A stretch of DNA of 64,000 bases from Pseudorasbora parva (taxonomy: Eukaryota; Chordata; Actinopteri; Cypriniformes; Gobionidae), in the NCBI RefSeq assembly GCF_024679245.1, contig NC_090178.1, positions 50,662,466-50,726,465 on the forward strand, given 5' to 3'. The notes below the pieces were generated by a model. The model made no database searches, was not told the origin of the DNA, and saw nothing but the letters and a program-made list of their open reading frames with translations. The position numbers and the translations under genes are program-made. Below are positions 12,792 through 24,684 of the stretch, piece by piece (the first letter of the stretch is position 1; each line of letters opens with the position of its first letter).

Positions 12792-13408
12792 CAAATACTG
12801 CAAATATACCACAAATGAGAAAAATCCTAAAAACCAGGACTTCACTTACGTTTGATCAAACGCTAACAGAAATAATATGATTTTATATGTCCACTTCTAC
12901 ACACTTCAATATTCCCATACAGATCACACTGAAGTCCACATGTGCATTTGAGTTCATGGAACAAGCACATCTCTCCACACGGCTGATCAGGAGGGAAACT
13001 AATGATCAGCTACTAAGAAATCATGTGTGATAATGCCACTGACTGATAAACCAATGGCAATGGCAAGTGTGTGACCATGAATGTGTGTGTAACCATTAAA
13101 CAACCGTGGACCATGAGATTTAAAATGTAAGGGCGGTGGTGATGGCTGCTTTCCAAACACTGCTTCATGAAGCTTCAAAACCTCTACGAATCTTCTGTTT
13201 CGAATCAGTGGGTCTGAGCATAATGCCAAAAGTCACGGGATTTCAGTAAACAGGGCTTCGTTATGTAATTTAGAGACATTTCAAAATTTCAATGGGGTCA
13301 TCACATCTGTTATAGACGTTTTAATGAGGGATTTTTATAATCGAAAGGAATAATAGTAGTTAATAGTCTCTATTTAGCTGATAGCTAATTGTATCTGATA
13401 GATATACA
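12790..13408. other. Unrecognised sequence
   Basis: No gene or repeat that I can name. Confidence 0.4.
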
Positions 13409-14622
13409 CTCCCATAAAGGATTATTAGGAGCACACACTAATACTGTGTTTGACCCTTTCTCCTTCAGAACTGCCTTAATTCTACGTGGCATTGATCAAC
13501 AAGCTGCTGAAAGCATTCTTTAGAAATGTTGGCCCATATTGATAGGAGAGCATCTTACAGTTGATGGAGATTTGTGGGATGCACATCCAGGGCACGAAGC
13601 TCCCGTTCCTCCACATCCCAAAGATGCTCTATTGGGTTGAGATCTGGGACTGTGGCGGCCATTTTAGTTCAGTCAACTCATTGGCATGTTCAAGAAACCA
13701 GTTTAAAATGATTGTAGCTTTGTGACATGGTGCATTATCCTGCTGGAAGTAGCCATCAGAGGATGGGGACATGGTGGTCATAAAGGGATGGACATGGTCA
13801 GAAACAATGCTCAGGTAGGCCGTGGCATTTAAACGATGCCCAATTGGCACTAAGGGGCCTAAAGTGTGCCAAGAAAACATCCCCCACACCATTACACCAC
13901 CACCACCAGCCTGCACAGTGGGAACAAGGCATGATGGATCCATGTTCTCATTCTGTTTACGCCAAATTCTGACTCTACCATCTGAATGTCTCAGCAGAAA
14001 TCGAGACTCATCAGACCAGGCAACATTTCTCCAGTCTTCAACTGGCCAATTTTGGTGAGCGTGTGCAAATTGTCGCCTCTTTTTCCTCTTTGTAGTGGAG
14101 ATGAGTGGTCCCCGGTGGGGTCTTCTGCTGTTGTAGCCCATCCGCCTCAAGGTTGTGTGTGTTGTGGCTTCACAAATGCTTTGCTGCATACCTCGGTTGT
14201 AACGAGTGGTTATTTCAGTCAAAGTTGCTCTTCTATCAGCTTGAATCAGTCGGCCCATTCTCCTCTGACCTCGAGCATCAACAAGGCATTTTCTCCCACA
14301 GGACTGCTGCACACTGGATGCTCTTCCCTTTTCACACCATTCTTTGTAAACCCTAGAAATGGTTGTGTGTGTAAATCCCAGTAACTGAGCAGATTGTGAA
14401 ATACTCAGACCGGCCCGTCTGGCACCAACAACCATGCCACGCTCAAAACGGCTTAAATCACCTTTCTTTCCCATTCTGACATTCAGTCTGGAGTTCAGGA
14501 GATTGTCTTGACCAGGACCACACCCCTAAATGCACTGAAGAACTGCCATGTGATTGGCTGATTAGATAATTGCATTAATGAGAAATTGAACTGGTGTTCC
14601 TAATAATCCTTTAGGTGAGTGT
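13409..14622 (-). mobile_element. Tc1/mariner-type transposon (copy 2), both ends present
   Basis: Minus-strand copy of the same family as 6827-8023. The left boundary carries CACTCCCATAAAGGATTATT and the right boundary CCTTTAGGTGAGTG, both next to TA-rich flanks. Both ends are present but the transposase is frameshifted, so it is complementary to copy 1: ends without enzyme here, enzyme with one end there. Confidence 0.85.
13465..14474 (-). pseudogene. Tc1-like transposase broken by a 1-nt deletion
   Basis: The region is 1010 nt, one less than the 1011-nt open copy at 6974-7984. The frame is intact for the DNA-binding part and the first two catalytic aspartates (SDES, QQDNAPCH). It then shifts where the other copy has four C and this one three (near 13650), just before the segment holding the catalytic glutamate; the frame closes after 281 codons. 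Beyond that, the C-terminal coding sequence is still recognisable in another frame down to its original stop. Few other differences exist, so the break is recent. Confidence 0.9.
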
Positions 14623-17125
14623 ATACTTTCAATAAAACATTTGCAATAGATTTGTAAAAGATGTTTTATAATTGTTAAAGCAGTTCTGACAGCAGCTTTG
14701 TTTCTCCCATCTCTACTTATCAGACAATTTACATGTACAGTACATTAAAGTATCCTAACGCTAATGTTTTGACATATATCAAGACAATATCCCCTAGAAG
14801 AATAGACAGCACAGAAATTAAGTCCTTCAGGCAGTCAGCAGTCAATATAATACATAGCACAGGACTCGTCAGATGTGTTTCAATAGCTGGAAATTCTTCA
14901 CAATATTTGAACAAGATCAAACTTGAGCAAGGTGCAAGTGAAAGTGTTCTTAAAACAGAAGCCAATCCACCTCTGTCACCTTTATGTTTTCATGTCTTTT
15001 ATTCTGAAGTTTAGTCATGGTCATATTTCCTGTCTGTCATGTGATTTTCTTGGCCTTGTGAATGTTCTTATTGGTTCATCTGTTTGATTGTGCACAGGTG
15101 TTCCTTCCCAGCAAGCAATTTCACAGCTGTCATCAAGAACATGACGATGTACATGAGATTAAACTAAACACCTTGTCATCATCGTTGACTGCTAACCTGA
15201 TGGAATATCACACATCACAAGTTATTTAGGCAAAAACGACATGTGACCAAATTCAAGGTTATTTTGGCCAGAAGTTGGTCACTCATAGCCGGAGTAGGGG
15301 AGAGCAGGGCATAATTCCATGGGTTAGATGTAACACACATGGTTAAAAACTTTCCACTCATGCCAGGATGACCACTTAATTATGATTTAGTGTATTTACT
15401 CGTTGCCTTATAAAAACTCTATAACAAGATAATAAAAAAAAAAATCTTTGGACGATATCACTGAACATGAATTAAACCATAGCAAAAGAACATTTCATAC
15501 ATTCAAGTCCTAATAAAAAGCTAGAATGCATGAAGCTAGAATCAAGTGTTAAAAGCAGAGGCTCCATTCTTTCTTTTAATATATTAACTGAAAACACTTG
15601 ACAAGAAAACATTTCAGGTGGCCATGAAAACTTTGCTGGTGTAAAATGCTGGTGCTGGCAATGTTTTAGAAAACACTGGTGGGGAAAGAGTTAAGTGACT
15701 TTTAAACCCGGACTAAGCAAGTCAGAGGCGAGGAATCCAAACCCCATGGCAGAAATGGACTAGTAACCTTAGGAAAAACAAGACTAGTCTCTCAGTTCTC
15801 CTCTGGACTGGTTCTCTCCATATCTCTCAGATTCTCATTCCAAATACTTCGGAAATCTGCTGACATCAACAGTCTCCACACCTGCAAACTTCTGGTATTA
15901 AACATAAAGTTTTATGAATAAAGTATTTTCTCTGCTGTCTCTGTGCTGTGGTGAGACATGTCTCTAGTCAGCGCTGGCTTAATGTGCAGTTTGTGTTCCC
16001 ACTGCCACACTCTGTCCATCCTGTTCCCAACATGCACCAGTTGAAACAGTGTAATAACTGGAATTAAGCTCTTGCTGATGATTCTGATGTGCTGCACGAA
16101 ATGTCAGCCAAACCCAATGCCTCCACACCATAATCTTCCACAACAGCTTCTTCATCTGACGCCACCTTCATTTCACATTCGTCACGGTTTACCACAACAT
16201 GTGCAAAACACGTTACATCACTGCACACGTGTGAAGACTCGTAACTCTGCCATACTGTACTGAAGTGGCCTGCATTTTTGATCATTTCACAAAACTTTCA
16301 TCCCCTCTAGAATATTAATTTGTATGATTATCTGTATATACATCCAAAGAAAGAACAGAGCCTCTAATTTTAAACATTTTATCCTAGCTTCAATTATTAT
16401 TTTTTTAATCAATACTTGAATGTGGATAAGCAAAATTTAAAATGACGAGCTGAGAAAATCATGTTTTTGTCAAGGACAAAGATTTAAAACAGTGATCAAA
16501 ACATTCCTATTCCTCTTCAAGGATTAAACGTTTCGTTCACTAACATTAGGCAGTTCTGATTGATATGCTGTTTGAATGTTTGATGATCCAGTTTATCTTC
16601 TATTGCTTGTTTCTGCTTCTTCTTCGCTCATTTTTTGATGTGGAGATACTGTTCTCTTCAAGAAGACACGTAATAACTCCTGTCCCACATTGTCCTGCAA
16701 AATCACATCTACATCCTGCAACAGAGCAATGATCACTGTGCCCATAAGGTCAGGGGGGCTGGGGGGAGGTAACCCCCCTCCCCACTACAAAACAAGCAAG
16801 TATACCCCCCCCCAATATTCATGGGTAATGGAAACATAGAATCAGGCTATTAATTAATTACATACATCCCACATTCAGAGCTTTTATAAGCACAAAGCTC
16901 CTGTACAAACTGAACAGACAAGTCATCTGCGCAACTAAAGTTTATTTAATTGTGAATTTTATGCACAGCGCGCTCCAAAAGTGTGAAAAGATTTCAGAGA
17001 TGGTTGATGCAGGTGAGTAAAAAACAATAACTTTCTGAACAGTCACTTAGCTGAAGGGTAACAAGTATTTCTGTTGCAGGTGAAGGGATCAGCGAGGAAC
17101 AAAGAACTTGGAGAAGGAAGACTCC
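14623..17125. other. Unrecognised stretch of 2.5 kb
   Basis: No convincing gene. A short fragment at about 15294-15320 resembles the left end of the element at 10705. A G-run then C-run at 16751-16812 could fold into a GC-rich hairpin. Open frames of 60-93 codons occur on both strands without motifs. Confidence 0.4.
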
Positions 17126-18825
17126 GGAAACTCAGGTAACTCAGGAAACTCAGGTAACTCAGGTCAATCAGGAAACTCAGGTCACTCAGGTAACTCAGGT
17201 CACTCAGGTAACTCAGGTCAATCAGGTTACTCAGGTAACTCAGGTAACTCAGGAAACTTAGGTCACTCAGGTAACTCAGGTCACTCAGGTAACTCAGGTC
17301 ACTCAGGTAACTCAGGCCACTCAGGTCACTCAGGTAACTCAGGCCAATCAGAAAACTCAGGTCACTCAGGTAACTCAGGTCACTCAGGAAACTCAGGTTA
17401 CTCAGGTAACTCAGGTCACTCAGGTAACTCAGGCCACTCAAGTAACTCAGGTCATCCAGGTAACTCAGGCCACTCAGGTAACTCAGGTCACTAAGGTCAA
17501 TCAGGAAACTCAAGTCACTCAGGTAACTCAGGTCACTCAGGAAACTCAAGTCACTCAGGTCACTCAGGAAACTCAGGTCACTCAGGTAACTCAGGTCACT
17601 CAGGAAACTCAGGTCACTCAGGTCACTCAGGTAACTCAGGAAACTCAGGTCACTCAGGAAACTCAGGAAACTCAGGTCACTCAGGTAACTCAGGTCACTC
17701 GGGTAACTCAGGTCACTCAGGAAACTCAGGTCACTCAGGAAACTCAGGTAACTTAGGTAACTCAGGTCAAACAGGAAACTCAGGTCACTCAGGTAACTCA
17801 GGTTACTCAGGTAACTCAGCTCACTCAGGTCAATCAGGTCACTCAGGTAACTCAGGTAACTCAGGAAACTTAGGTCACTCAGGTAACTCAGGCCACTCAG
17901 GTCACTCAGGTAACTCAGGTCACTCAGGTAACTCAGGTCAATCAGGTAACTCAGGCCACTCAGGTCACTCAGGTAACTCAGGTCACTCAGGTAACTCAGG
18001 TCAATCAGGAAACTCAGGTCACTCAGGTAACTCAGGTCACTCAGGAAACTCAGGTTACTCAGGTAACTCAGGTCACTCAGGTAACTCAGGTCATCCAGGT
18101 AACTCAGGCCACTCAGGTCACTCAGGTCAATCAGGAAACTCAGGTCACTCAGGTAACTCAGGTCACTCAGGAAACTCAAGTCACTCAGGTAACTCAGGTC
18201 ACTCAGGAAACTCAGGTCACTCAGGAAACTCAGGTCACTCAGGTAACTCAGGTCACTCAGGTAACTCAGGTCACTCAGGTCACTCAGGAAACTCAGGTCA
18301 CTCAGGTCACTCAGGTAACTCAGGAAACTCAGGAAACTCAGGTCACTCAGGTAACTCAGGTCACTCGGGTAACTCAGGTCACTCAGGAAACTCAGGTCAC
18401 TCAGGTCACTCAGGAAACTCAGGTCACTCAGGTAACTCAGTTCACTCAGGTCACTCAGGAAACTCAGGTCACTCAGGAAACTCAGGTCACTCAGGTAACT
18501 CAGGAAACTCAGGAAACTCAGGTCACTCAGGTAGCTCAGGTCACTCAGGAAACTCAGGTCACTCAGGTCACTCAGGTAACTCAGGTCACTCAGGTAACTC
18601 AGGTCTCTCAGGTAACTCCGGTAACTCAGGTCACTCAGGAAACTCAGGAAACTCAGGTCACTCAGGTAACTCAGGTCACTCAGGAAACTCAGGTCACTCA
18701 GGTAACTCAGGTCACTCAGAAAACTCAGGTTACTCAGGTAACTCAGGAAAACTCAGGTAACTTAGGTAACTCAGGTCACTCAGGTAACTCAGGTCACTCA
18801 GGAAATCTCAGGTCACTCAGCAAAC
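17126..18825. repeat. Minisatellite, 9-bp unit (GGTCACTCA/GGTAACTCA), about 188 copies
   Basis: The units alternate among GGTCACTCA, GGTAACTCA, GGAAACTCA and GGTCAATCA, so an 18-bp pair is often seen. The strand has a regular one-codon-triplet period, which leaves a 378-codon minus-strand frame (Leu-Ser-rich) and a 128-codon plus-strand frame (Gly-Asn-Ser-rich) open. No start context, splice pattern or non-repeat domain supports a gene. The array abuts the truncated end of the DIRS element at 18826. Confidence 0.95.
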
Positions 18826-18826
18826 G

Positions 18827-19480
18827 TGTACATGCGTAGCCTCTGCCTCATCTGTACCATAGCATTCAGCCCTAACAGCCTATTATTCTTTGAAATTGTT
18901 TTGCAGTGAGTGCCTAGCCTAGCTTTATTCTCTTGACTGTAGATAGGATAGATTCTATGCGTGCTGGTGACACGTGCGCCTGCATCGACACTGAATCCCA
19001 TACTACACATAGACAAGTAGTTCTCTGTAAGGTAGAGAGTTTTCTATTTTTGCCGTTCAGCCGTAACCCCAACTCCTTCATGTGTGCGAGGCGACATCTC
19101 GATGCCGAACCGCTAACTGATGCGACTGAGCTAAGATCAACCAATCGTCAATGGAGTTTAGGATGCAAATCCCTTGTAGGCGTTCACTCATTTCGTAAAG
19201 GTGCGAGATGATAAAGCTAGAACGAACAGAAGACCACTGTATTGGTATACTTCTCCCCTGAAAGCAAACCTCAGGAACTTCCTGTGATATGGAAGGATGG
19301 AAATATCATTGTTAACATTTTGAACTTCAACTGCATGACCGCCTCATTTAGCACCCGAAGATCTAAAATATAACGCAACCCCCATCCTTCTTTGGAACTA
19401 TGAAATACCGGCTGTAAAATCCAGCTTCCCTGTCTGAGTGAGGTACACGTTCTATGACCCCTTTCTCTAACAGAGCTTTC
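18827..19480 (-). pseudogene. DIRS-like retroelement pol fragment (reverse transcriptase), copy 1
   Basis: Read on the minus strand from 19480 downward, the sequence encodes the start of a DIRS-type reverse transcriptase: GFYSRYFIVPKKD, then LDLRVLN and LKFKMLT, later SIDDWLILAQS with the catalytic DD pair, LGLRLN and VWDSVSMQ. Stops and frameshifts interrupt it (three frames are needed). The plus-strand copy at 59613-60035 and 61494-62440 aligns with it. The gag part of the same element lies at 28248-29191, separated by the transposon at 19481-28247. The 3' end is cut off by the 9-bp minisatellite. Confidence 0.85.
19473..19480. repeat. Target site duplication GAGCTTTC (left)
   Basis: An 8-bp direct repeat identical to 28248-28255. 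It flanks the large transposon, and removing the transposon plus one copy restores continuous DIRS sequence without a frame change at the junction. Confidence 0.85.
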
Positions 19481-19488
19481 GAGACACC

Positions 19489-19545
19489 CCTCGCTGCAGC
19501 CTGTAGCACGATGACGTAGCTGGATCAGATCCAACACGTACTGGA
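19489..19545 (+). repeat. Left terminal inverted repeat of the Zisupton-type element
   Basis: 57 bp beginning CCTCGCTGCAGCCTGTAGCA and ending AACACGTACTGGA; it matches the complement of 28183-28239 except for one C/T difference. Confidence 0.9.
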
Positions 19546-19569
19546 TGGAGGTGTTTTGGAGACGTCACC

Positions 19570-19675
19570 GACGCATGCGCAGCACCGAATCGATATCTGG
19601 GTTATAATACGCATGCGCAGCACCGATATCTGGGTTATAATGCGCATGCGTTAATCTTAAATGACACGCATGCTC
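19570..19675. repeat. Left subterminal GCATGCG repeats
   Basis: Four GCATGC-centred palindromes occur here (near 19574, 19611, 19644 and 19663). Two lie in tandem copies of a roughly 37-bp unit with GCATGCGCAGCACCGA and ATATCTGGGTTATAAT. They mirror those at 28092-28170 and are plausible transposase-binding sites. Confidence 0.75.
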
Positions 19676-19919
19676 AATGTTGTATTGAGATAATGTTCTA
19701 ACCTGGGGTGCATTTCCCAAAACCATAGTTGCTAACCTGTTAAAAGTAAAAAGTAATTATTGATGATTAAATCTTTATTTACATAAATGTGATGCTTGCA
19801 AAATAGTTAATTTTACAGCATTTTAAATCAAATCAAACTATTTTAGAGCTTATACACCTTAACTTGATAGATTAATAGCATGTAATCACTGCAAGTTCTT
19901 GTGTGTATATAGAACATTT

Positions 19920-20015
19920 GAAAATAGTCATATATATATAAATATATATTTATATATATATATATATTTATATTAATATAATGAAAATTGTATATATATA
20001 TATATATATTTATTT
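19920..20015. repeat. TA-rich low-complexity tract
   Basis: Interrupted TATATATA and ATATTTAT runs inside the transposon, downstream of its gene. Confidence 0.8.
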
Positions 20016-20414
20016 ATATTATTGAGGTCATATTTGCTGTTGAGTGGAGGCAAAAATAAGTCAAGTAATTGTCTCTGTCATTTTAATCCTAAAGGTACAA
20101 TACAATAAGGTCTGCAAAAAATGTTTAATACCAAAACACTTTCAAGGGAAAATTGCAGAAATAATAACACAAAAAAAAAAAAATATTGTCAGATGTGAAA
20201 AAAAAAGTGCTTAATGATATTTTGTCTGGTAGAGCACCTTCTTTTTTTCCACAGTGATCTGTACATAAGGCTCATCTTAATTTGCTGTTCAGTTTCTGCA
20301 AACATTTACATACATAAAAAAAAAAAAAAAAAAAACTGATTTTAAGTTTGATATACAAACTGATCACAGCAGTCAGATCAAGCAATTGTCACTCAAGTGA
20401 CCATTTACATTTAA

Positions 20415-20940
20415 CTAGTTGTCCTTGGGGCTATAGTGATTGCCATCACAGATGAAGCAGTCTGCTGAGCAGTAACCCTCAAACTCTTTGGTTGAGTAAA
20501 ATGCACAAAGGATTCCTTTCCTTCCATCTCCAATATAGCCTGGCGGGAAGTCTTTAAATATGTCCCCACAACAAAGGCAACTGCTCAGTTGGTATGGCAC
20601 TCGATACATCTCCTTGTAGCCACTGGAGTAGGCACTCCAGTTGACAACACCTATTGTAAGAAAGAGATTTAAAGTAATTTAAGTTCTGAGCCAAGTTTAA
20701 AATGCATTTGAAGTTTAAACTTAATGTGCAGAACTGTCTACTGGTAAAAATATAAAAATAAATAAAAAAAGTAAATAACTTACTGTCAAGCCAGGCAAAA
20801 TGAGCCTCTTTTCTGAATGATGCCTCACAAACAACATCATTAAAAAGCCTGCACGTCAGAGACAGTCTGAAGAAAGCCACATCTCCATCTTCTTTGACCA
20901 CATCCATGAGAATATGTCTCAGGATTTCAGGTGGCATCTG
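20415..20940 (-). CDS. Transposase exons 22-23: F-box-like motif and C-terminal cysteines
   Basis: Exon 22 (20940-20784) starts with MPPEILRHIL followed by FFRLSLTCRLFNDVV, the pattern of an F-box (residues about 1321-1356). Exon 23 (20650-20415) has SCLCCGDIF and CSADCFICDG before the TAG stop, possibly a small zinc-binding module. An F-box would link the protein to an SCF ubiquitin ligase; that role is inference only. Confidence 0.65.
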
Positions 20941-21077
20941 CTGAAAATGTTTTTGTTTAATATTCAACATAAAATACTAGTTAAATAATAGTATACAGTT
21001 AACATGCAAACATTTGGAAGAGGGAAAACTCCCACCTTACTCATGTAATCACCATCTTCCATTTTCAATTCTCCTGA

Positions 21078-21128
<51 letters not shown>

Positions 21129-24100
21129 TTAACACTTATACATCAATCATGAACTATTTATGGTAAATGAAAATTGAAAATTATCATTAGTTGTCAGATT
21201 AGTTGTTGCAAACCTATTTTAGTTAAAGTTATACCTGTCATCATTTCTTTGCGCCTTTTTTTGAGTAGCTTTCTTTCAGCATCTGATCTTAAATTATATA
21301 CAAAAAAATTAAACAATTAACAACAGTTTGCCTAGAAAGTATTTACACCACACAGGGAAAACAAATATCACCATAAAATACCAAATACTGTGCAAATGAA
21401 CATTATTAAAGAGAGGATAAAAAAAACTACTTCTACTCCTTCACCAACTACTACAACTAAATGTTTTATTTATTGGAAGTACTTGCAGATAGGCTTACTT
21501 CACAGGATAATTTGTTAGCAGGAGCAAGCACCACCATCTCCTTAAGGCGGCCATGTCAGACTGAAAAATACGCTTAATGTAAATCACAATCACCCTTTGA
21601 GAATAAACTTCTTCCCAAATTAATAGTTTTGATAGCTCACCTCAGCAAAATCAAAGACACCTCCCATTACGACATAGAGCGCGTACTGTAACATTAATAG
21701 TATGTTACATCAAAACAGACAAACAATAGTAATGAACTTTAAATTGTTTTGGGAGTTTCCATCAATATCTTAAGTTTGTTGGATATTGGTTTTGCTCATA
21801 AAATTAAAAATGAATTAATGAGACTTAATTTTTTATTGTTATCAAACACAATTCTTCCTACCATCAACACAAACAATGCACAGTTATTTGAACAAATCTG
21901 CCTTGGAGCGCCCTGTTGAGGAAATAAATACAATTTAAATAAACATGTTATATTTATTCAAAAATAAAAAATGTGATTGAATATCTCAAATGGAATTTAG
22001 TGATGGCAACATGAAAACTGCTTACGTTGAGATTGTCACGTCCATACTCTTTCCACGGCCCAGGATTTATTTGCTGTGCTAGTATTCTACAAAGCATTTA
22101 AACCACAACAACAATTTTAAAAAAAATGGACTAAAAAAAAATAAGGAAATGCTAATAAACAAACGAATTGGGGTGGAACAACCCAAACAAATTTGTGGCT
22201 CATTTATCATTGTTTAAACAATGTTATCTATGAACAATAACATTTGATTCCAGCAATTAGGCAGTTGTAAATAGTTTAAGCATCAATGAAAAATGAGCCA
22301 TAAAACAAAAAACAAAATGCATGCAAAAGGATGTATGGTACAAAACAGAACTACCACAATCCTGAACTTCTTTTGAACTCTTAATATTTTTTAGAAAAAA
22401 ACCTGTAGGGATCAATGAAACGACTATCGCTGAAGTCAGTGCCGTACATTGAATCAAGCAAATACATCTCTCTGCTTTTCGGTTTCATGATCTGAAAAAC
22501 CGGTTCTATTAAATGATTCTTGGAGGATACAATTGTTACTTATTTCAAAGTATCTCAGTTACTTAAGGAGAACTGATAATTTAAACATAATAGACTTACA
22601 CATATCATCCAATGGTTTGATGCCCTTGCCCAAGAAGGCAGTAAGATGAAGTCACATCTTGCAATATCATCCTAATACAGAAGACAAACATTAATAAACA
22701 CCACCTTAAAAATGACTCTAGTAAACTTCTATTAAAATTTCACAGTCATACTTACAGGCAAGTTTTCTGAAGGGTCTGCACAAAATGGTGGCAGCCATGT
22801 CACTGTCACGTATGAGCTAAAACAATGGACCTTTATGTTCTGTTAGATACAATTTAAAATCGCACTTAATTTGATAGCATATGAAGAATCCCTTATGCAC
22901 ACTTTCTCAATTCCCAAAAAAATAAAAGGTCCCACACAGAAGAAAGAAAAATATTACCTTCAAGTCCGCAATATCTCTGACAACTGAAAGGCAGGCATTC
23001 AAAATCTGTAATAATTTGAGAGAAACCAAATTTAATATTCACTCATCACATAACAAAAGCATGATTGTGTGTATGTGATAATACTCACAGTCCCTTCAAC
23101 ATCATTTGGCTGGCCCAAGGTAAGAAAATCTGATCTGTCCAGAATTGTTGTTCCAACTTGAGCCAAAAATTGTTGTTGTGATTCCTTTTCATCTAAAGCA
23201 TTTTTTATCTAGAAAAACAAAAACAATCTCAAGTATGATTACACACTTTGCATTAAAAAAAACAAAATAATTCAGCATACCATCTTCATTTGTTCACTGC
23301 TTTGTGGATGCATCCAGCATGCCCTGTTCGGCTGAACATTTCGTAGGGCTGTCATGTCCATCTCTGAACCCCTGGGGTCTGAAAAGAGACAAAATATTAT
23401 GACCCAACTGTAGCTACTAAGTGAAGTGAAATTTTGAAAGTGCAGTGTTTATCATGAATTACTTACAGTGTACTGGGTCTATTTGTGTAATATCACCTGA
23501 CAGTCTCTCACTATCATTTAGAGACTGAGGAGGCGTACCTTCAAATGGAGTATAACAAAAAGAGATTTTAAAATTCATGACAAAATTACTGGTCATTGTC
23601 TGATATAACAACATAAAACTTACCAAGTACTATCTGACCATAACCATTGAAGGTAAATTGATCACTTGGTGATACAACTTTTCTTAGGCCGTCCTCCATG
23701 GTCTTATTCTGTGCTGTGTTATAGTGGTGAATGATGTTGCGCATCAAAAATGTGTGTCCTTATGGCGTGAGCATGTTCAGGAAATAATTGTTTTTGCGCA
23801 TTGCAGCAAAGAGTTGCTCTGCAGTTTGAGTATTTACCCATCCACAAAGTTCAGGGACTACTTGGACTCTCCTAAGAGCATCTCTTGGGTCTTTTGTGTT
23901 CATTTCATGGAATCTGTCATACAAAGCATAATGCTCTGACGATCCAGTCAAAGGATGGCAGTTGGTATCCTCCTCCTCCTTCTTATTTTTTAACCATGGC
24001 AGATTAACTTTGAGCTTGCCTTCTTTTGCTAGCTGGATATTTGCTGTAGTTGGTTCAGCAAGTCTACCTTCATGGGGACTGAAAGGTAGAGAATCTGCTT

Positions 24101-24611
24101 CACGAAGATTAACATGTGCTGCAAGCCCTCTAGCAAAGTCGTATATTACAACATTAGGAAAGTGCTTCCAACTCAGCAGCAAGTCTGCGTAGTCTCTGGG
24201 AGATTCTGCTCTTATGTTGAATTTGATGGAATAGACTACTCCGCATGGACATGTAATGACTGCCCAGCCACCTAAGAGAAAAGTACAAATTAAATAAACA
24301 TAATTCCAATAGGGTCCTCACAACATCTGTGCTCAGGCCCTAATAAATTACAATTTAGAAAATAGGAAACAATCATTACAATGTTTAATAAAAAAAAAAA
24401 AATGCAAGTAACACTTCACCTATTAACTTACTTTTTCATAGTTTAGTTTTTCATTAGGTTTTTATAATTTCTTCATATCATACTCATAATTTATTTTGTC
24501 AATCTACCTAATGCTACCAATAATTGCAAATTGCAAGTAGGTTCTTATATCAAATTCAATTTAGCATCTTCCAATGAAAGCATCACTGCTGAAAATTAAA
24601 TGCCCATTAAC

Positions 24612-24684
<73 letters not shown>

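Noticed and set aside
17043..18179. 378-codon minus frame and 128-codon plus frame (Gly/Ser-rich, fibroin-like)
   Set aside because: Translation of the 9-bp minisatellite; no signal peptide, splice pattern or unique domain.
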